Assembly (NCBI RefSeq): GCF_026745355.1
Contig: NC_079209.1
Coordinates: 38,321,505-38,385,504 of the forward strand
Length of the DNA stretch: 64,000 bases
Direction of reading: 5' to 3'
Source: Beta vulgaris subsp. vulgaris
Taxonomy: Eukaryota; Streptophyta; Magnoliopsida; Caryophyllales; Amaranthaceae
Position 1 is the first letter of the stretch; every line of letters starts with the position of its first letter. This document shows, one piece after another, positions 24,303-36,467 of this stretch. Position numbers and translations under genes: made by a program. The notes beneath the pieces were generated by a model. The model had not been told where the DNA came from, did not search any database, and saw nothing but the letters and a program-made list of their open reading frames with translations.

Positions 24303-25484
24303 CTATTGGGTCCCTCTGTCGTCACCTTAAAGCAAAAATTTTCCATCTGAACCTAAAAATTATTATGCGTACATAGTTTTTTTATTAAAAATCTTAATAA
24401 GATTAACTTTAGATATTTTCAATAAAGATTAAAATTTCTCTTAACGACTAAGAATGCCATGCTTATTCATTCTTGAAGTCACCATGAATTCCTATCGCAC
24501 ATTTTTCACACTAATTTTATGAAGAGCAAAACATAATAGAAGAGAAGGAAGAAATGAAGGATTTATGTCCTTGACTAAAATGCAATTACTAATTATATTA
24601 TGGATCGTATTATGGAAATAATAAATTCGTTCTATTGGCTCATCTATACATCTTGCTAGAGAATGCTATAGAACTTTGGGTTAGGAAATTAATAAACTCG
24701 AAGCCCAATATAATGGATCTATTATGTCACACATTAAAACCTTGGATTAACAAAAGAAACCTGGAGCCCATAAAGGGCCCTAGGGGTGGCCGGCCAAAAG
24801 GAGGGGAGAAGGAAATTTATTCTAACCTAAATATGCTTATATATATTTTGTTAAGGAATAAAAAGAATATACAATATATCTCTTATTGTTCTTCTGTCTC
24901 ATATTCTTTCCTAAAGTCACAAAAACTCCATTAAAGTAGAAGAAGAATTTCTTCCTTCCAACTAGCATTGGTGCAATGTTGATCCGGGTTGGTGGACTAA
25001 GTAGAGGAATCCCAATTGGGGTTCTTTATCCTGGATATACAAGCTTTGTGGAATTCACGCTATAAAGGTTAGTTCTGAACTTTTATGTGCTCCTTGATTG
25101 TATATGCACGTGTTGCTGTTTTAAGTGCTTATGAATTAGATTCATGAAATTCCGCTTATAGTACTTATATAATCCTATAAGAAACTCTTCTACCATGCAT
25201 ACTTTCTTTGTTTATAATTAATTAGAGAATGTTTAGATAAGTGGAAATTATTTAAATCGAAAGTGATTTTCTCTGTTTTCTACGTTTAATTTGATTTATA
25301 AATGGTGGAAAATGTCTCCATTCTAAATTTTTGTCGTCATTCTTGTACTATTATACTCCTTCTTTCCCATTCATCCTCCCCCTTCAATCCTCATATTCCT
25401 TTGTCTCTTTAAGTGTCATGTAATGAATCAAACAAATTAAATGAAATCTAATTTACAATTTGCGTATTCCATTGATATATTTTT
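24303..25484. other. Unassigned; possible LTR remnant
   Basis: The stretch 24600-25170 has LTR-like texture, with GGGCCCTAGGGGTGGCCGGCC at 24775-24795, TATATAT near 24840 and an A/G-rich leader. No paired repeat or target duplication is visible. The 99-codon plus-strand frame at 24635 looks fortuitous. Confidence 0.3.
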
Positions 25485-25497
25485 TTTCTCGCAAAGT

Positions 25498-25608
25498 TTA
25501 TTTATGGTGTTTAGAGAGCCACAACGATGGTGATGAGAATCGATCCCAAGATCTTCTAAAACTTGAAATGGAGCTCTAACCAACTGAGTTATCACTTTAC
25601 TCTCTAAT
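25498..25608 (-). mobile_element. Short tRNA-derived SINE
   Basis: On the minus strand a box A-like TAACTCAGTTGGTTAGAGC and box B-like GGGATCGATTC lie about 40 bases apart, as in a tRNA head. Flanks repeat imperfectly: TTTCTCGCAAAGT at 25485-25497 and TTTCTTGCAAAGT at 25609-25621. It cannot fold as a complete tRNA. Confidence 0.65.
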
Positions 25609-25621
25609 TTTCTTGCAAAGT

Positions 25622-26820
25622 CATTATTCTTTGAAAATGTATTCCATCAAACCATTAATGCCCTAGCGATACATTGGATGTTTGATGACACAAAGACAAA
25701 TATTTGATAATTGATGCCTTTTTTTATGTGTTGAATGAAAATCTCTATTCTATAAGGCAACTAAGAGAGGACACCAAACTATAGAAACCTCTATATTACC
25801 CTCACCAAATATTGAAAATTACAGTTATATATACAAGACACCAAAAAAAGAACAATAAATATGGAGGCAACCAACTTCTGATACTTTTTAAAACTTAATA
25901 AACCGTACAATGTGCATTACACATTAACCAGATTATCAACCCAATTTTTTTTGAAAAAAAAATAATTCAAATCCCTAAAATAGTGGGAGAAACTCCAACT
26001 AATCGATAAAATCAAATATCAATTTTCACTTTGCAAAAACAGTTAAACGCTCCAAAATTGTTAAAAGTTATTCATCTCATCCTCTCCATTATGTGCAAAC
26101 AAAAGACAACATTGTCAACTCTCAACTGCAATTCTCAATGGAAAAAACAAGTCAAAAGGTAATTCTTTTCTTATTTACTTTGTTCTTCAAAAGGTACTAT
26201 TTTTCTCATAAATTGATACATTTATTGGTATGCTTATATTATTTAATGGGTAATGAAAACAAATGAAGAGTATAAAAAACAAACCAAGAGGAGTAAGAGT
26301 GAAAATCACAGACAATAGATAATTCTCAATCACTTTACTATCTTTATGAGTTGCGTTCATCTAAATATACAAGTAATAACCAAGTATAAAAACAACGAGT
26401 TGTTCTTCATAATTATGCAATATCAATTTTTTTTAGTAATTTTATTTAAGGTACTTCCCCAAGCAGTCATTGTAATCCAACTACATTGCAGACAATATCA
26501 AGTTCAACCATCGCTTCTAAAAAGGTATTTATGTGGTCTGTTTTTAAATTCAAATTTCGGTTAATATATGTGCTGTGTTTTTAAGATTTCTAATGTTTGA
26601 CACAATTATTATTTTTTCCCTTTTTGACCCCTTTTTTACTATAACTATACGCGAGAATGAAGTATCTATAAACTGATCAACACGGAGCAAGGAAAACAAT
26701 TTGTAGTTTGAGTCCCTCAAAAAAAAAAATGGATACAATCATAGCAAAAAAACGTTTGAGACATTTTCAGTGTCAAATTCATGAAGAACCCAAATTCAGA
26801 TTTAAAACAACAAAAATCGT
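25622..26820. other. AT-rich intergenic DNA
   Basis: No ORF of substance, no terminal repeats and no homology to the rest of the window noticed. Confidence 0.55.
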
Positions 26821-26837
26821 CACCACTAGTAGAAAAA

Positions 26838-27100
26838 ATCCCATCTGATGCGGTCAAAATCGGGCTTATTGATTTTGGTCCGCATCAGGCGGACTCGTCG
26901 CAGATCCCGATTATTTACTGATCCGATCCAAAATCGGATTGGTAAAGTATTTACTGACCCGATTCTTAAAAACCGGATAAGTTAATCACATTAACTGATC
27001 CAGTTTTCCTTAAGAACCGGATCAGTAAATCATCTTGGCGCCAATATAATTGTGTGCAAAGCACAACAACTGATCCGGTTATGTTAGGGAACCGGATCAG
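26838..27100. repeat. Left subterminal repeats of CACTA 2
   Basis: Repeated ACTGATCCGGTT, AACCGGATCAGT and GATGCGG words in both orientations; presumed transposase-binding sites. Confidence 0.75.
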
Positions 27101-27102
27101 TT

Positions 27103-27107
27103 TATGT

Positions 27108-27144
<37 letters not shown>

Positions 27145-27265
27145 GTATATATGTATATATATATGTATATATGTATATATATATATATATGTATATATGT
27201 ATATATATGTATATATGTATATATATGTATATATGTATATATGTATATATATGTATATATGTATA

Positions 27266-27304
<39 letters not shown>
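27103..27304. repeat. (AT)n / ATGTATAT microsatellite
   Basis: About 200 bp of AT dinucleotides with regular TATATATG interruptions. The Tyr/Ile-rich ORFs on both strands are artefacts. Confidence 0.95.
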
Positions 27305-27316
<12 letters not shown>

Positions 27317-27595
27317 GAGAATGCATACTTACATGAGAAATGAGAATAAATTTTACGTGCTATAACTCTTATGAAAATAAGTGATGTAACTCTAAAGAAA
27401 AAAGTGATGTTATTCCAAAAAAAAAAAAGAATATTAGAAAAAGAAATTCGAAAAACAATTTTTTTTGGGGCTCAAATTTTTTTAGGGGGGTATAACTCTA
27501 ATGAACAAGCGTTGTAACTCTGATCCAATCGTGTGGTTGAGATTCATTCTCATTTTTCATGTAAGGAGCTATCTCATGTGATCTTGCCCCTATAA
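27305..27595. mobile_element. MITE copy A, flanked by AT repeats
   Basis: Inverted ends contain ATGAGAATGC and ACATGAGAAATGAGAAT; the sequence is nearly the same as 28661-28935. Internal TAACTCTAATGAA words repeat. It has no ORF. Confidence 0.75.
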
Positions 27596-27605
27596 TATAT
27601 ATATA

Positions 27606-28444
27606 CTAGCCTTTATATGCACGCGATGCGTGCGTTAATTTCAAAATTTATCATTCTATTAGATACTCCATTCGTACTTTATTTATGATTAAACTTAAAT
27701 GTGAAAAATTCAACAGTTAGATGAATTTAGATATATTAATTCGCTAATGTAAAAAAATAAAAATGTTGTGAGTGATTGTTAACATTAATTTTCTGTGAAT
27801 GAATACTGAACAGAAAGAACAAAAATAATGAGTTGGTTTAACTGAATTAAAGAGTATCAAAGGTAGTGAATGTTCAGTTTTTGCATGTGCACGTTATGTA
27901 CTCCCTCCGTTTCCTAAAGATCTTTCCTCTTTCCGTTTGAGGGTGTTTCCAAAAGATCTTCCCTCTTTTGCTTTATTCCTTATTTGGCAAAACTAATTTC
28001 CCTATTTACCCTATCATGTCACTATCATATGGTCCACTATTACATTATTAATTCAATTTTACTCTCTTTCTCTCTCCTACTTTAACCCTTTTTTTATTTA
28101 TTTATTTATCTTAACCCTTTCTCTCCTACTTTACTAACACCATGCCCCACACAACTTGATTTTCCTTGGTATCTGTAGGAACAGTAAGTGGGAAGATCTT
28201 TAGGAAACGGAGGGAGTATGCCATCTTTTTTAATAAGGTATAAATATTTTGTCCATTTAATTTTTGATTGAAGTATTTGATGCATATACCATTTTAAACT
28301 TGTTTTAAATGGCAAGTTGGAATGAGATTTTTTAAATGATTTGCTTTTGTAATTTTTTTCATTCTATTAATTAGATCATTAAGGGTATTTAAGTCACTTC
28401 AAAAGAGGACACCACACCTCCTCCCTTGGCTTATATAATAGAGA
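27606..28444 (-). mobile_element. Non-autonomous Helitron
   Basis: Read on the minus strand it begins TCTCTATTATATAAG at 28444. It ends with hairpin GCACGCATCGCGTGC, nine bases, then CTAG at 27606, inserted between A and T as Helitrons do. It encodes no Rep/helicase. A Stowaway MITE sits inside. Confidence 0.88.
27901..28216. mobile_element. Stowaway MITE nested in Helitron
   Basis: Perfect 24-bp terminal inverted repeats start CTCCCTCCGTTTCC, flanked by TA duplications (27899-27900 and 28217-28218). 316 bp, non-coding. Confidence 0.95.
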
Positions 28445-28589
28445 TAGAGGTATCTTTAGAGGTGAGGCCTCTACCTTGTGCTCACCTATGGAGAAGGTGA
28501 TTTTTCGTAATGGAGACTTATATCTGAGGTAGAATACCTTGGCCTTTCCGGATAATTTTTTCTAGGACAACTGATTTGTCGTTTTTAAT

Positions 28590-28660
28590 GCATATTATTA
28601 TATATATATATATATAATTATATATATTATATAATATATATATATATATATATTATAAGT
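28590..28660. repeat. AT microsatellite
   Basis: (AT)n directly left of MITE copy B. Confidence 0.9.
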
Positions 28661-28933
28661 GAGTTCATATGAGAATGCATACTTATATGAGAAATGAGAA
28701 TGAATTTTACACGCTATAACTCTTATTAATAAGTGATGTAACTCTAATGAAAAAGTGATGTAACTCCAAAAGCAATATATTTGAAAAAAAATTAAAAAAA
28801 AAAAAAAAAATTTTGAATTCTAAATTTTTTAGAGGGATATAACTCTAATGAATAAGTGTTGTAACTCTAAACCAATCGTGTGGTTGAGATTCATTCTCAT
28901 TTCTCATGTAATGAGCATTCTCATGTGATCTTG

Positions 28934-28935
<2 letters not shown>
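28661..28935. mobile_element. MITE copy B, flanked by AT repeats
   Basis: Second copy of the element at 27305-27595, same orientation, with the same inverted ends. (AT)n lies on both sides, including 28936-28985. Confidence 0.75.

Positions 28936-28985
<50 letters not shown>
28936..28985. repeat. AT microsatellite
   Basis: (TA)n directly right of MITE copy B. Confidence 0.9.
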
Positions 28986-28990
<5 letters not shown>

Positions 28991-29619
28991 GTTTGTGAAT
29001 GTACTACAAATGAAGTTGTAATAAGTACTAAAATAGAAAATAAACATAAAAAAATAAGTAGCTAGTAAGATAATAAGAAAAAAAAAAACTCAAAGCTGCG
29101 ACATCATCTTCACATGCAAATGTCGGTAATGTAACATGCTATCAAATCCCGAACCTCGTTTATCTCGGCGGTGGTGAAAGAACGACCCTCCCCTACTTCG
29201 TTATCGAGGAATACCATATAAAACATGTGGCTAAATTTGGGAAACTAAGTAAATTAAACTTGAATGGCCAACATTGTCCCGAAACGACCTTCATTTACCC
29301 AAAATGGGTTTCAAAGCATAAAAAATGATATTTTTTTTCTTTCTAATGGTTATATATGTTGCTATTACAACTATATATGTCCTAACATGTGGCTAAATGT
29401 GGGAAACTACGTAAATTAAACTTAAAAGGCCAAAAGCAGCACGAAACGACCTTGATTTACCCAAAATGGGTTTCAAAGCATGAAAAATGATATTTCTTTA
29501 CTGTGACGGTCATATATGTTGATATTAGAACTATATATGTCCTAACATGTGGCTAAATGTGTGAAACTAAGTAAATTAAACTTGAAATGCCAAATCGGCC
29601 CGAAACGACTTTCATTTAC

Positions 29620-31878
29620 AGTAATAGCCCGCTCTTCCGAGCTGCTAGCGAAACACACTCAACATCCATAAACAAGAATTAACTCTCAGATAAATTACTT
29701 CGCAGCGGAAAAATATCCTTAAATACACCAATATCTCCAATAATATTCTAAATATCATATACAACGAAACATAAATAACTATTTTCAAATCAGCTATCTA
29801 TATACAAACTCAATCCTAAACCTATGTCGACATCATAATCTTGCTTCACTTCCATTCTGGAGCTCTTGATACCAACCTGCAAATTCAGATAAGAAAATAC
29901 AAAACAAACACAATTCCAAAATGAGTGGAAAACTCGTAACCTTTACTTCAGCCCATTATAGACATTTTATTTTCTCAAATCATTTTCATTTCATTACAAC
30001 GCTGGCATAGCTCATTCTCTTAAACAAGTCAGTGGCAAGTACAGGCTTCGGACAAAGAACAAACACTGCCTCCAAGGTTCGTTATGGAGCCCAGCAATAC
30101 TACCCCAAGGTTCGTTATGGAGCGTAGCCGACCGTATCAGGTCAAAAAGTAACCATCCTCCACCCATACCTTGCCCACTTTCTATTTTCAGTTCATAAAC
30201 TAAGCCAGCAAAACAGTTTTCGTATTCATATTCATCAAATAACATTTCCAGAATCAACACATTCATAACTATGGCCATAGTACGAACTTAAGTATCAAAA
30301 CAGAATAAAGATCCATTCACACATGGGCATGAGTAAATGATTTTACTGAACATAAAAGTTACCTGAACTGCAATTCAATTCTCTACTAATGAACCTCTAA
30401 GTCCATCGACAATTTGATCACCAGCTCTCACTTGAACTCCACAATCACAATCACCTCACAACAATATCGATAATTAATAACTATTCTTAAACTAATCTAA
30501 ACTGCAGAGCGAGACCATAACTAATTCCTAATTTACAGATCCTTTATGACAATAACCTTAGTTACTCAATTCTCAAACTAATAGATTTAGGACATAGAAG
30601 AATAACGCCTTCTCAACATAAAATCTACATACAGTTATCATTCAACTCCCTAATTACAGCTTATGTAAACTGAACTTGCCATCCAATAATCACAATTCTA
30701 ACCAACATACAACCTCACCACCAATCAGCACAACCACACCAACCACACCACAACTACAACAGCAGCATCAACCACAAACAATCATAACAACAACAACACT
30801 AAGACCTCCAGGACCAACAATAACTCCAACCACAACAGGTGCATAAAAACAGAACAACCACCAATAACTACTACAACAATCCAATAGAACAACAACAACA
30901 CCACCACCTCCACCACCAACAACAGAACAACAATCAATAACTACTACTCCTATAACTAATTAAAACAACAGTAACAATAGTGCGATAACGACAACAAACA
31001 ACAGAGCAATAACAACAATAACAACATCAACTTGGGATTAATTAACAAATAAGAAAATCAGAATTTAAAGAGAAAAATAGAGAATAAACTAGTATTTACC
31101 TCTGCTTCAAGAGCAGGGAAGACACGCCAAGGAGAGGGGTCGGCTCCGGCAGCAACAACCAGCGAAAGGAGAGAGAAGAAACAGTGCAACAACATCACCG
31201 ACAACCAACAACAACAATCACGGCAGCACCGCTAGAACAACAACAACAACAACGACGGCAAAAGAGGGAGAACACGAGCAGTGGGCTGTCTTCACGGTCG
31301 CACCACCAAAGAGGATGCGCGACCCATCACCGGTAAAGGCGCGACGACATCGTCAACACAACAGCAACACCGGCGCAGCAGCAGCGCGAATAGGGGGAAA
31401 ACGAGAACAGAGCAGCAGCGACGACAGCGCTGCGGTGGTTCGACACGGCTCCGGTGAGGCAAGAGAGTCGTGCGGCGACGGCGAACGAGAAAGAGGAGGT
31501 CAGGTTCGCTGGGGTTTCGCTGGGGTTGGGGTTTCGGTTCGTCGAGCAAAAGAACAGGGGAGGGTTTCATTTTGAGTTTGTGGTTTTACGGGGAAGAAGA
31601 AAACAATTGGGTTGGGGTTTTATTTCTTAAACCGACAAAAGGGGAGGTGCAAGACCAACTTTGACTTCCTATTTGGGTCAAATACCGCTCAACTTAAACT
31701 TAAAATCCAAAATATATCAATAATAACACCAGAAAATTAAATAAATATATATATATTACGAGCACGACAATATAATTCACATTCCACGTCACAAATAAAA
31801 TAAATATTTTCGAAATATAATTAACTTAATAAATATAATTATCATTAATAAAACGTTCTCAAAAACAGGGCTATTACA
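29620..31878 (-). repeat. 3' LTR of the LARD-like element
   Basis: Starts AGTAATAGCCC on the plus strand (first base altered from T) and ends GGGCTATTACA. The 30700-31020 part is CAA-rich and the 31100-31570 part GC-rich. ORFs in the latter are repeated in the other LTR and look fortuitous. Confidence 0.92.
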
Positions 31879-31915
31879 TACTACCACCCTTATCAAAAGT
31901 TTCGTCCTCGAAACT
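31879..31915 (-). promoter_or_regulatory. Polypurine tract of the LARD-like element
   Basis: On the minus strand GGACGAAACTTTTGATAAGG followed by GTGGTAG runs into the LTR, the Tekay-type plus-strand primer context. Confidence 0.8.
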
Positions 31916-32352
31916 TGAAAATAAGAATTTAAATAAAACCAAAATCTCAACTTGTAAGATATCAGACATTCAACCTCAATTCTACCATCAACTTATGTAT
32001 CTCCACTTCAACTCAATATCATAATCGAGGAGCAAAGAAAACAAAAGGGGCAAAATTTCAGCATAGGATCCAGACATCTCATTCATAGAGATCTCGTTTG
32101 AAATTCTTTTACTTAACCAAATAATACAATTTTTCTCGAAACACATAACATCTTTAACAATGCAAAACACTACACCTTTACATAAATGAAATCATATAGC
32201 ACACGCAAAAGCGCAAACACTTATAAACTAAAGCTTCAATATTCCTAATTCCTGATCATCAATTCTCAACCACTAATAATCCCAAATCAATTTCGAACTA
32301 TCCCAAAGACCTTTTACCCTCGCTAGGTAGCTAACTAGGCATACGGTCGCAA

Positions 32353-32368
32353 GGTTGCTCTGATACCA
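32353..32368 (-). promoter_or_regulatory. Primer-binding site, initiator tRNA-Met
   Basis: TGGTATCAGAGCAACC on the minus strand, three bases from the LTR end. Confidence 0.92.
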
Positions 32369-32371
32369 TCT

Positions 32372-34629
32372 TGTAACAGCCCGCTCTTCCGAGCTGCTAG
32401 CGAAACACACTCAACATCCATAAACAAGAATTAACACTCAGATAAATTACTTCGCAGCGGAAAAATATCCTTAAATACACCAATATCTCCAATAATATTC
32501 TCAAATATCATATACAACGAAACATAAATAACTATTTTCAAATCAGCTATCTATATACAAACTCAATCCTAAATCTATGTCGACATCATAATCTTGCTTC
32601 ACTTCCATTCTGGAGCTCTTGATACCAACCTGCAAATTCAGAGAAGAAAATACAAAACAAACACAATTCCAAAATGAGTGGAAAACTCGTAACCTTTACT
32701 TCAGCCCGTTATAGACATTTTATTTTCTCAAATCATTTTCATTTCATTACAACGCTGGCATAGCTCATTCTCTTAAACAAGTCAGTGGAAAGTACAGGCT
32801 TTGGACAAAGAACAAACACTGCCTCCAAGGTTCGTTATGGAGCCCAGCAATACTACCCCCAAGGTTCGTTATGGAGCGTAGCCGACCATATCAGGTCAAA
32901 AAGTAACCATCCTCCACCCATACCTTGCCCACTTTCTATTTTCAGTTCATAAACTAAGCCAGCAAAACAGTTTTCGTATTCATATTCATCAAATAACATT
33001 TCCAGAATCAACACATTCATAACTATGGCCATAGTACGAACTTAAGTATCAAAAATAGAATAAAGATCCATTCACACATGGGCATGAGTAAATGATTTTA
33101 CTGAACATAAAAGTTACATGAACTGCAATTCAATTCTCTACTAATGAACCTCCAAGTCCATCGACAATTTGATCACCAGCTCTCACTTGAACTCCACAAT
33201 CACAATCACCTCACAACAATATCGATAATTAATAACTATTCTTAAACTAATCTAAACTGCAGAGCGAGACCATAACTAATTCCTAATTTACAGATGCTTT
33301 ATGACAATAACCTTAATTACTCAATTCTCAAACTAATAGATTTAGGACATAAAAGAATAACGCCTTCTCAACATAAAGTCTACATACAGTTATCATTCAA
33401 CTCCCTAATTACAGCTTATGTAAACTGAACTTGCCATCCAATAATCACAATTCTAACCAACATACAACCACACCACCAATCAGCACAACCACACCAACCA
33501 CCACCACAACTACAACAGCAGCATCAACCACAAACAATCATAACAACAACAACACTAAGACCTCCAGGACCAACAATAACTCCAACCACAACAGTGCCAT
33601 AAAAACAGAACAACCACCAATAACTACTACAACAATCGAATAGTACAACAACAACACCACCACCTCCACCACCAACAACAGAACAACAATCAATAACTAC
33701 TACTCCTATAACTAATTAAAACAACGGTAATAATTGTGCGACAACGACAACAAACAACAGAGCAATAACAACAATAACAACATCAACTTGGGATTAATTA
33801 ACAAATAAGAAAATCAGAATTTAAAGAGAAAAATAGAGAATAAACTAGTCTTTACCTCTGCTTCAAGAGCAGGGAAGACACGCCAAGGAGAGGGGTCGGC
33901 TCCGGCAGCAACAACCAGCGAAAGGAGAGAGAAGAAACAGTGCAACAACATCACCGACAGCCAACAACAACAATCGCGGCAGCACAGCTAGAACAACAAC
34001 AACAACGACGGCAAATGAGGGAGAACACGAGCAGTGGGCTGTCTTCACGGTCGCACCACCAAAGAGGATGCGCGACCCATCACCGGTAAAGGCGCGACGA
34101 CATCGTCAACACAACAGCAACACCGGTGTAGCAGCAGCGCGAATAGGGGGAAAACGAGAATAGAGCAGCAGCGACGACAGCGCTGCGGTGGTTCGACACG
34201 GCTCCGGTGAGGCAAGAGAGTCGTGCGGCGACGGCGAACGAGAATGAGGAGGTCAGGTTCGCTGGGGTTTCGCTGGGGTTGGGGTTTCGGTTCGTCGAGC
34301 AAAAGAACAGGGGAGGGTTTCATTTTGCGTTTGTGGTTTTACGGGGAAGAAGAAAACAATTGGGTTGGGGTTTTATTTCTTAAACCGACAAAATGGGAGG
34401 TGCAAGACCAACTTTGACTTCCTATTTGGGTCAAATACCACTCAACTTAAACTTAAAATCCAAAATATATCAATAATAACACCATAAAATTAAATAAATA
34501 TATATATTACGAACACGACAATATAATTCACATTCCACATCACAAATAAAATAAATATTTTCGAAACATAATTAACTCAATAAATATAATTATCATTAAT
34601 AAAACGTTCTCAAAAACAGGGCTATTACA
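32372..34629 (-). repeat. 5' LTR of the LARD-like element
   Basis: TGTAACAGCCC at the plus-strand start and GGGCTATTACA at the end; partner of 29620-31878. Confidence 0.93.
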
Positions 34630-34681
34630 TTTACCCAAAATGGGTTTCAAAGAATGAAAAATTGTTTTTCTTGACTCTAAT

Positions 34682-34784
<103 letters not shown>

Positions 34785-36467
34785 CTATTAGAACTATATA
34801 TGTCCTAACATGTGGCTAAATGATAGAAACTAAGTCAATTAAACTTGAAAGGCCAAAATCGTCCCGAAACGACCTTCATTTAACCAAATGGGTTTCAAAG
34901 CATGAAAAACGATTTTGATTGACTCTAACAGTTATATATGTTGCTATTAGAACTTTATATGTCCTAACATGTGGCCAATGTGGGAAACTAAATAAATTGA
35001 ACTTGAAAGGCCAAAATCGGCCCGAAATGACGTTAATTTATCCAAAATGGGTTTCAAAGCATGTCAATGGTACTTGAATCTAATAGTTCTACATGTTGTT
35101 AGTAGAGTTGTATGTGCTTTAACATGTGGCTAAATGTGTTAAACTAATTAAATTGAATTTAAAAGGCTAAATTCGGTCTGAAATGTGATTGTTTTTACCC
35201 AAAATGACATTTATATACCTAAAATGGATTTGAGAGCATATGAGTGGACTTTACTTGACTCTAATGGTTAAATATGTTGTTATTATAGTTATACATGTAT
35301 TAACATGGGATTAAATGTGGGAATTAAGAAAAATGAACATGAAAATATAATATCGGCCCTAAATCACATACATTTACCTAAAATGGGTCCTAAATAATGT
35401 GAACATATTTCAATTGACTCTAATGGGTCTATATGTACTTGTCATAAGTATATGTGACCTAAGATGTGGCTAAATGCAGGAAAGTAAAAAAACTTGAGCT
35501 TACTAGGCTAAACTCGGCCCTAAATTGAGCTACTTATTGTTTATGTAAAATACCTTATCAAGACCCACAACTTCCTAGCAACTTGAGGTTATATCAAACA
35601 TGAACCTAGACACATAGTAGCCGCACTCGGTTCCTCCGGGTTGTTAAGCACACTAATTATAGAATTACATTAAAAATTATGTAAGAAACATACATGTTTG
35701 TTTTTTTGCAAAAGAAAGAAGCAGCTTAAATAATATGTATTACCTTCATTGCTTTCCAGTGAGGAACATTTCCTTCTCTCTCAACCTTTTTCAAACAACT
35801 GTAATTACGTTAATTTCATGTGAAAAGTGGGCAAAGGATGAAATTAGTGAAATGCGTTATGCTAATAATAAGCATTTTAAGTAACAAACATACCCATGGA
35901 GATGGTGGATCTGGAGATGCAGAATCAAACTGATAAATTGTTTTGTTTGAAGTATAAATCATAAGAAGCGACCAATGGAGACTAAAATCCCAAAAAAAAA
36001 AAAGTTAGGAAGCAATCATGTGAGTACTTGTATTGTATAATAATTATTAAGTGGTAAAAATAGATGCAAGGTTAAGAATTATACTCTTCCAAACAAGGGA
36101 AAAATATGAACTTATTTTGTGCACGTTTAGCTATTTTGAGACATAATAGCCAAATATACTCCTTAACCTCACTTGTGTTTTGCAAACAATTGTCAGCTCG
36201 GACGAAATTTGGACATAACCACCCAAACTGATCGCATCCACAAGGATAATCTTAGAGTAGTCTTCAACTCAAAGCACAACCAAGTACATAACATAGAAAT
36301 ATTATTAGATATTGCAAAGGAAGTTCATATATATCATAAGTACAAATGTTATACCTCATGAATGCTTCAATCAATGAAACATTCAATATCTCTCCGCAAA
36401 GGAACTCCTTCACGTCAACCTTAGACACCCATGTTGATGTCATCTCGTGGTAGTTGAATTATGTGGT

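Larger units (their letters stand above)
29620..34629 (-). mobile_element. Non-autonomous gypsy-type LTR retrotransposon (LARD-like)
   Basis: Two direct LTRs of about 2.26 kb (29620-31878 and 32372-34629) flank only 493 bp of internal DNA. The target duplication TTTAC is present on both sides (29615-29619 and 34630-34634). The minus strand carries a primer-binding site for initiator tRNA-Met next to the right LTR and a purine tract next to the left LTR. No gag or pol. The LTRs differ by scattered substitutions and small indels, so it is fairly young. LTR termini (TGTAACAGCCC; GGGCTATTACA) resemble Tekay-type elements. Confidence 0.95.

Noticed and set aside
24635..24934. 99-codon ORF as a gene
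   Set aside because: No domain, no codon pattern, and it lies in LTR-like DNA.
27054..27365. Tyr/Ile-rich ORFs on both strands
   Set aside because: Translation of an AT microsatellite.
31292..31664. Arg/Ser-rich ORFs, repeated at 34045-34417
   Set aside because: They lie inside both LTRs of the LARD-like element in GC-rich sequence and match no family I know.
33431..33643. Asn/Thr-rich ORF
   Set aside because: CAA/ACC microsatellite within an LTR.
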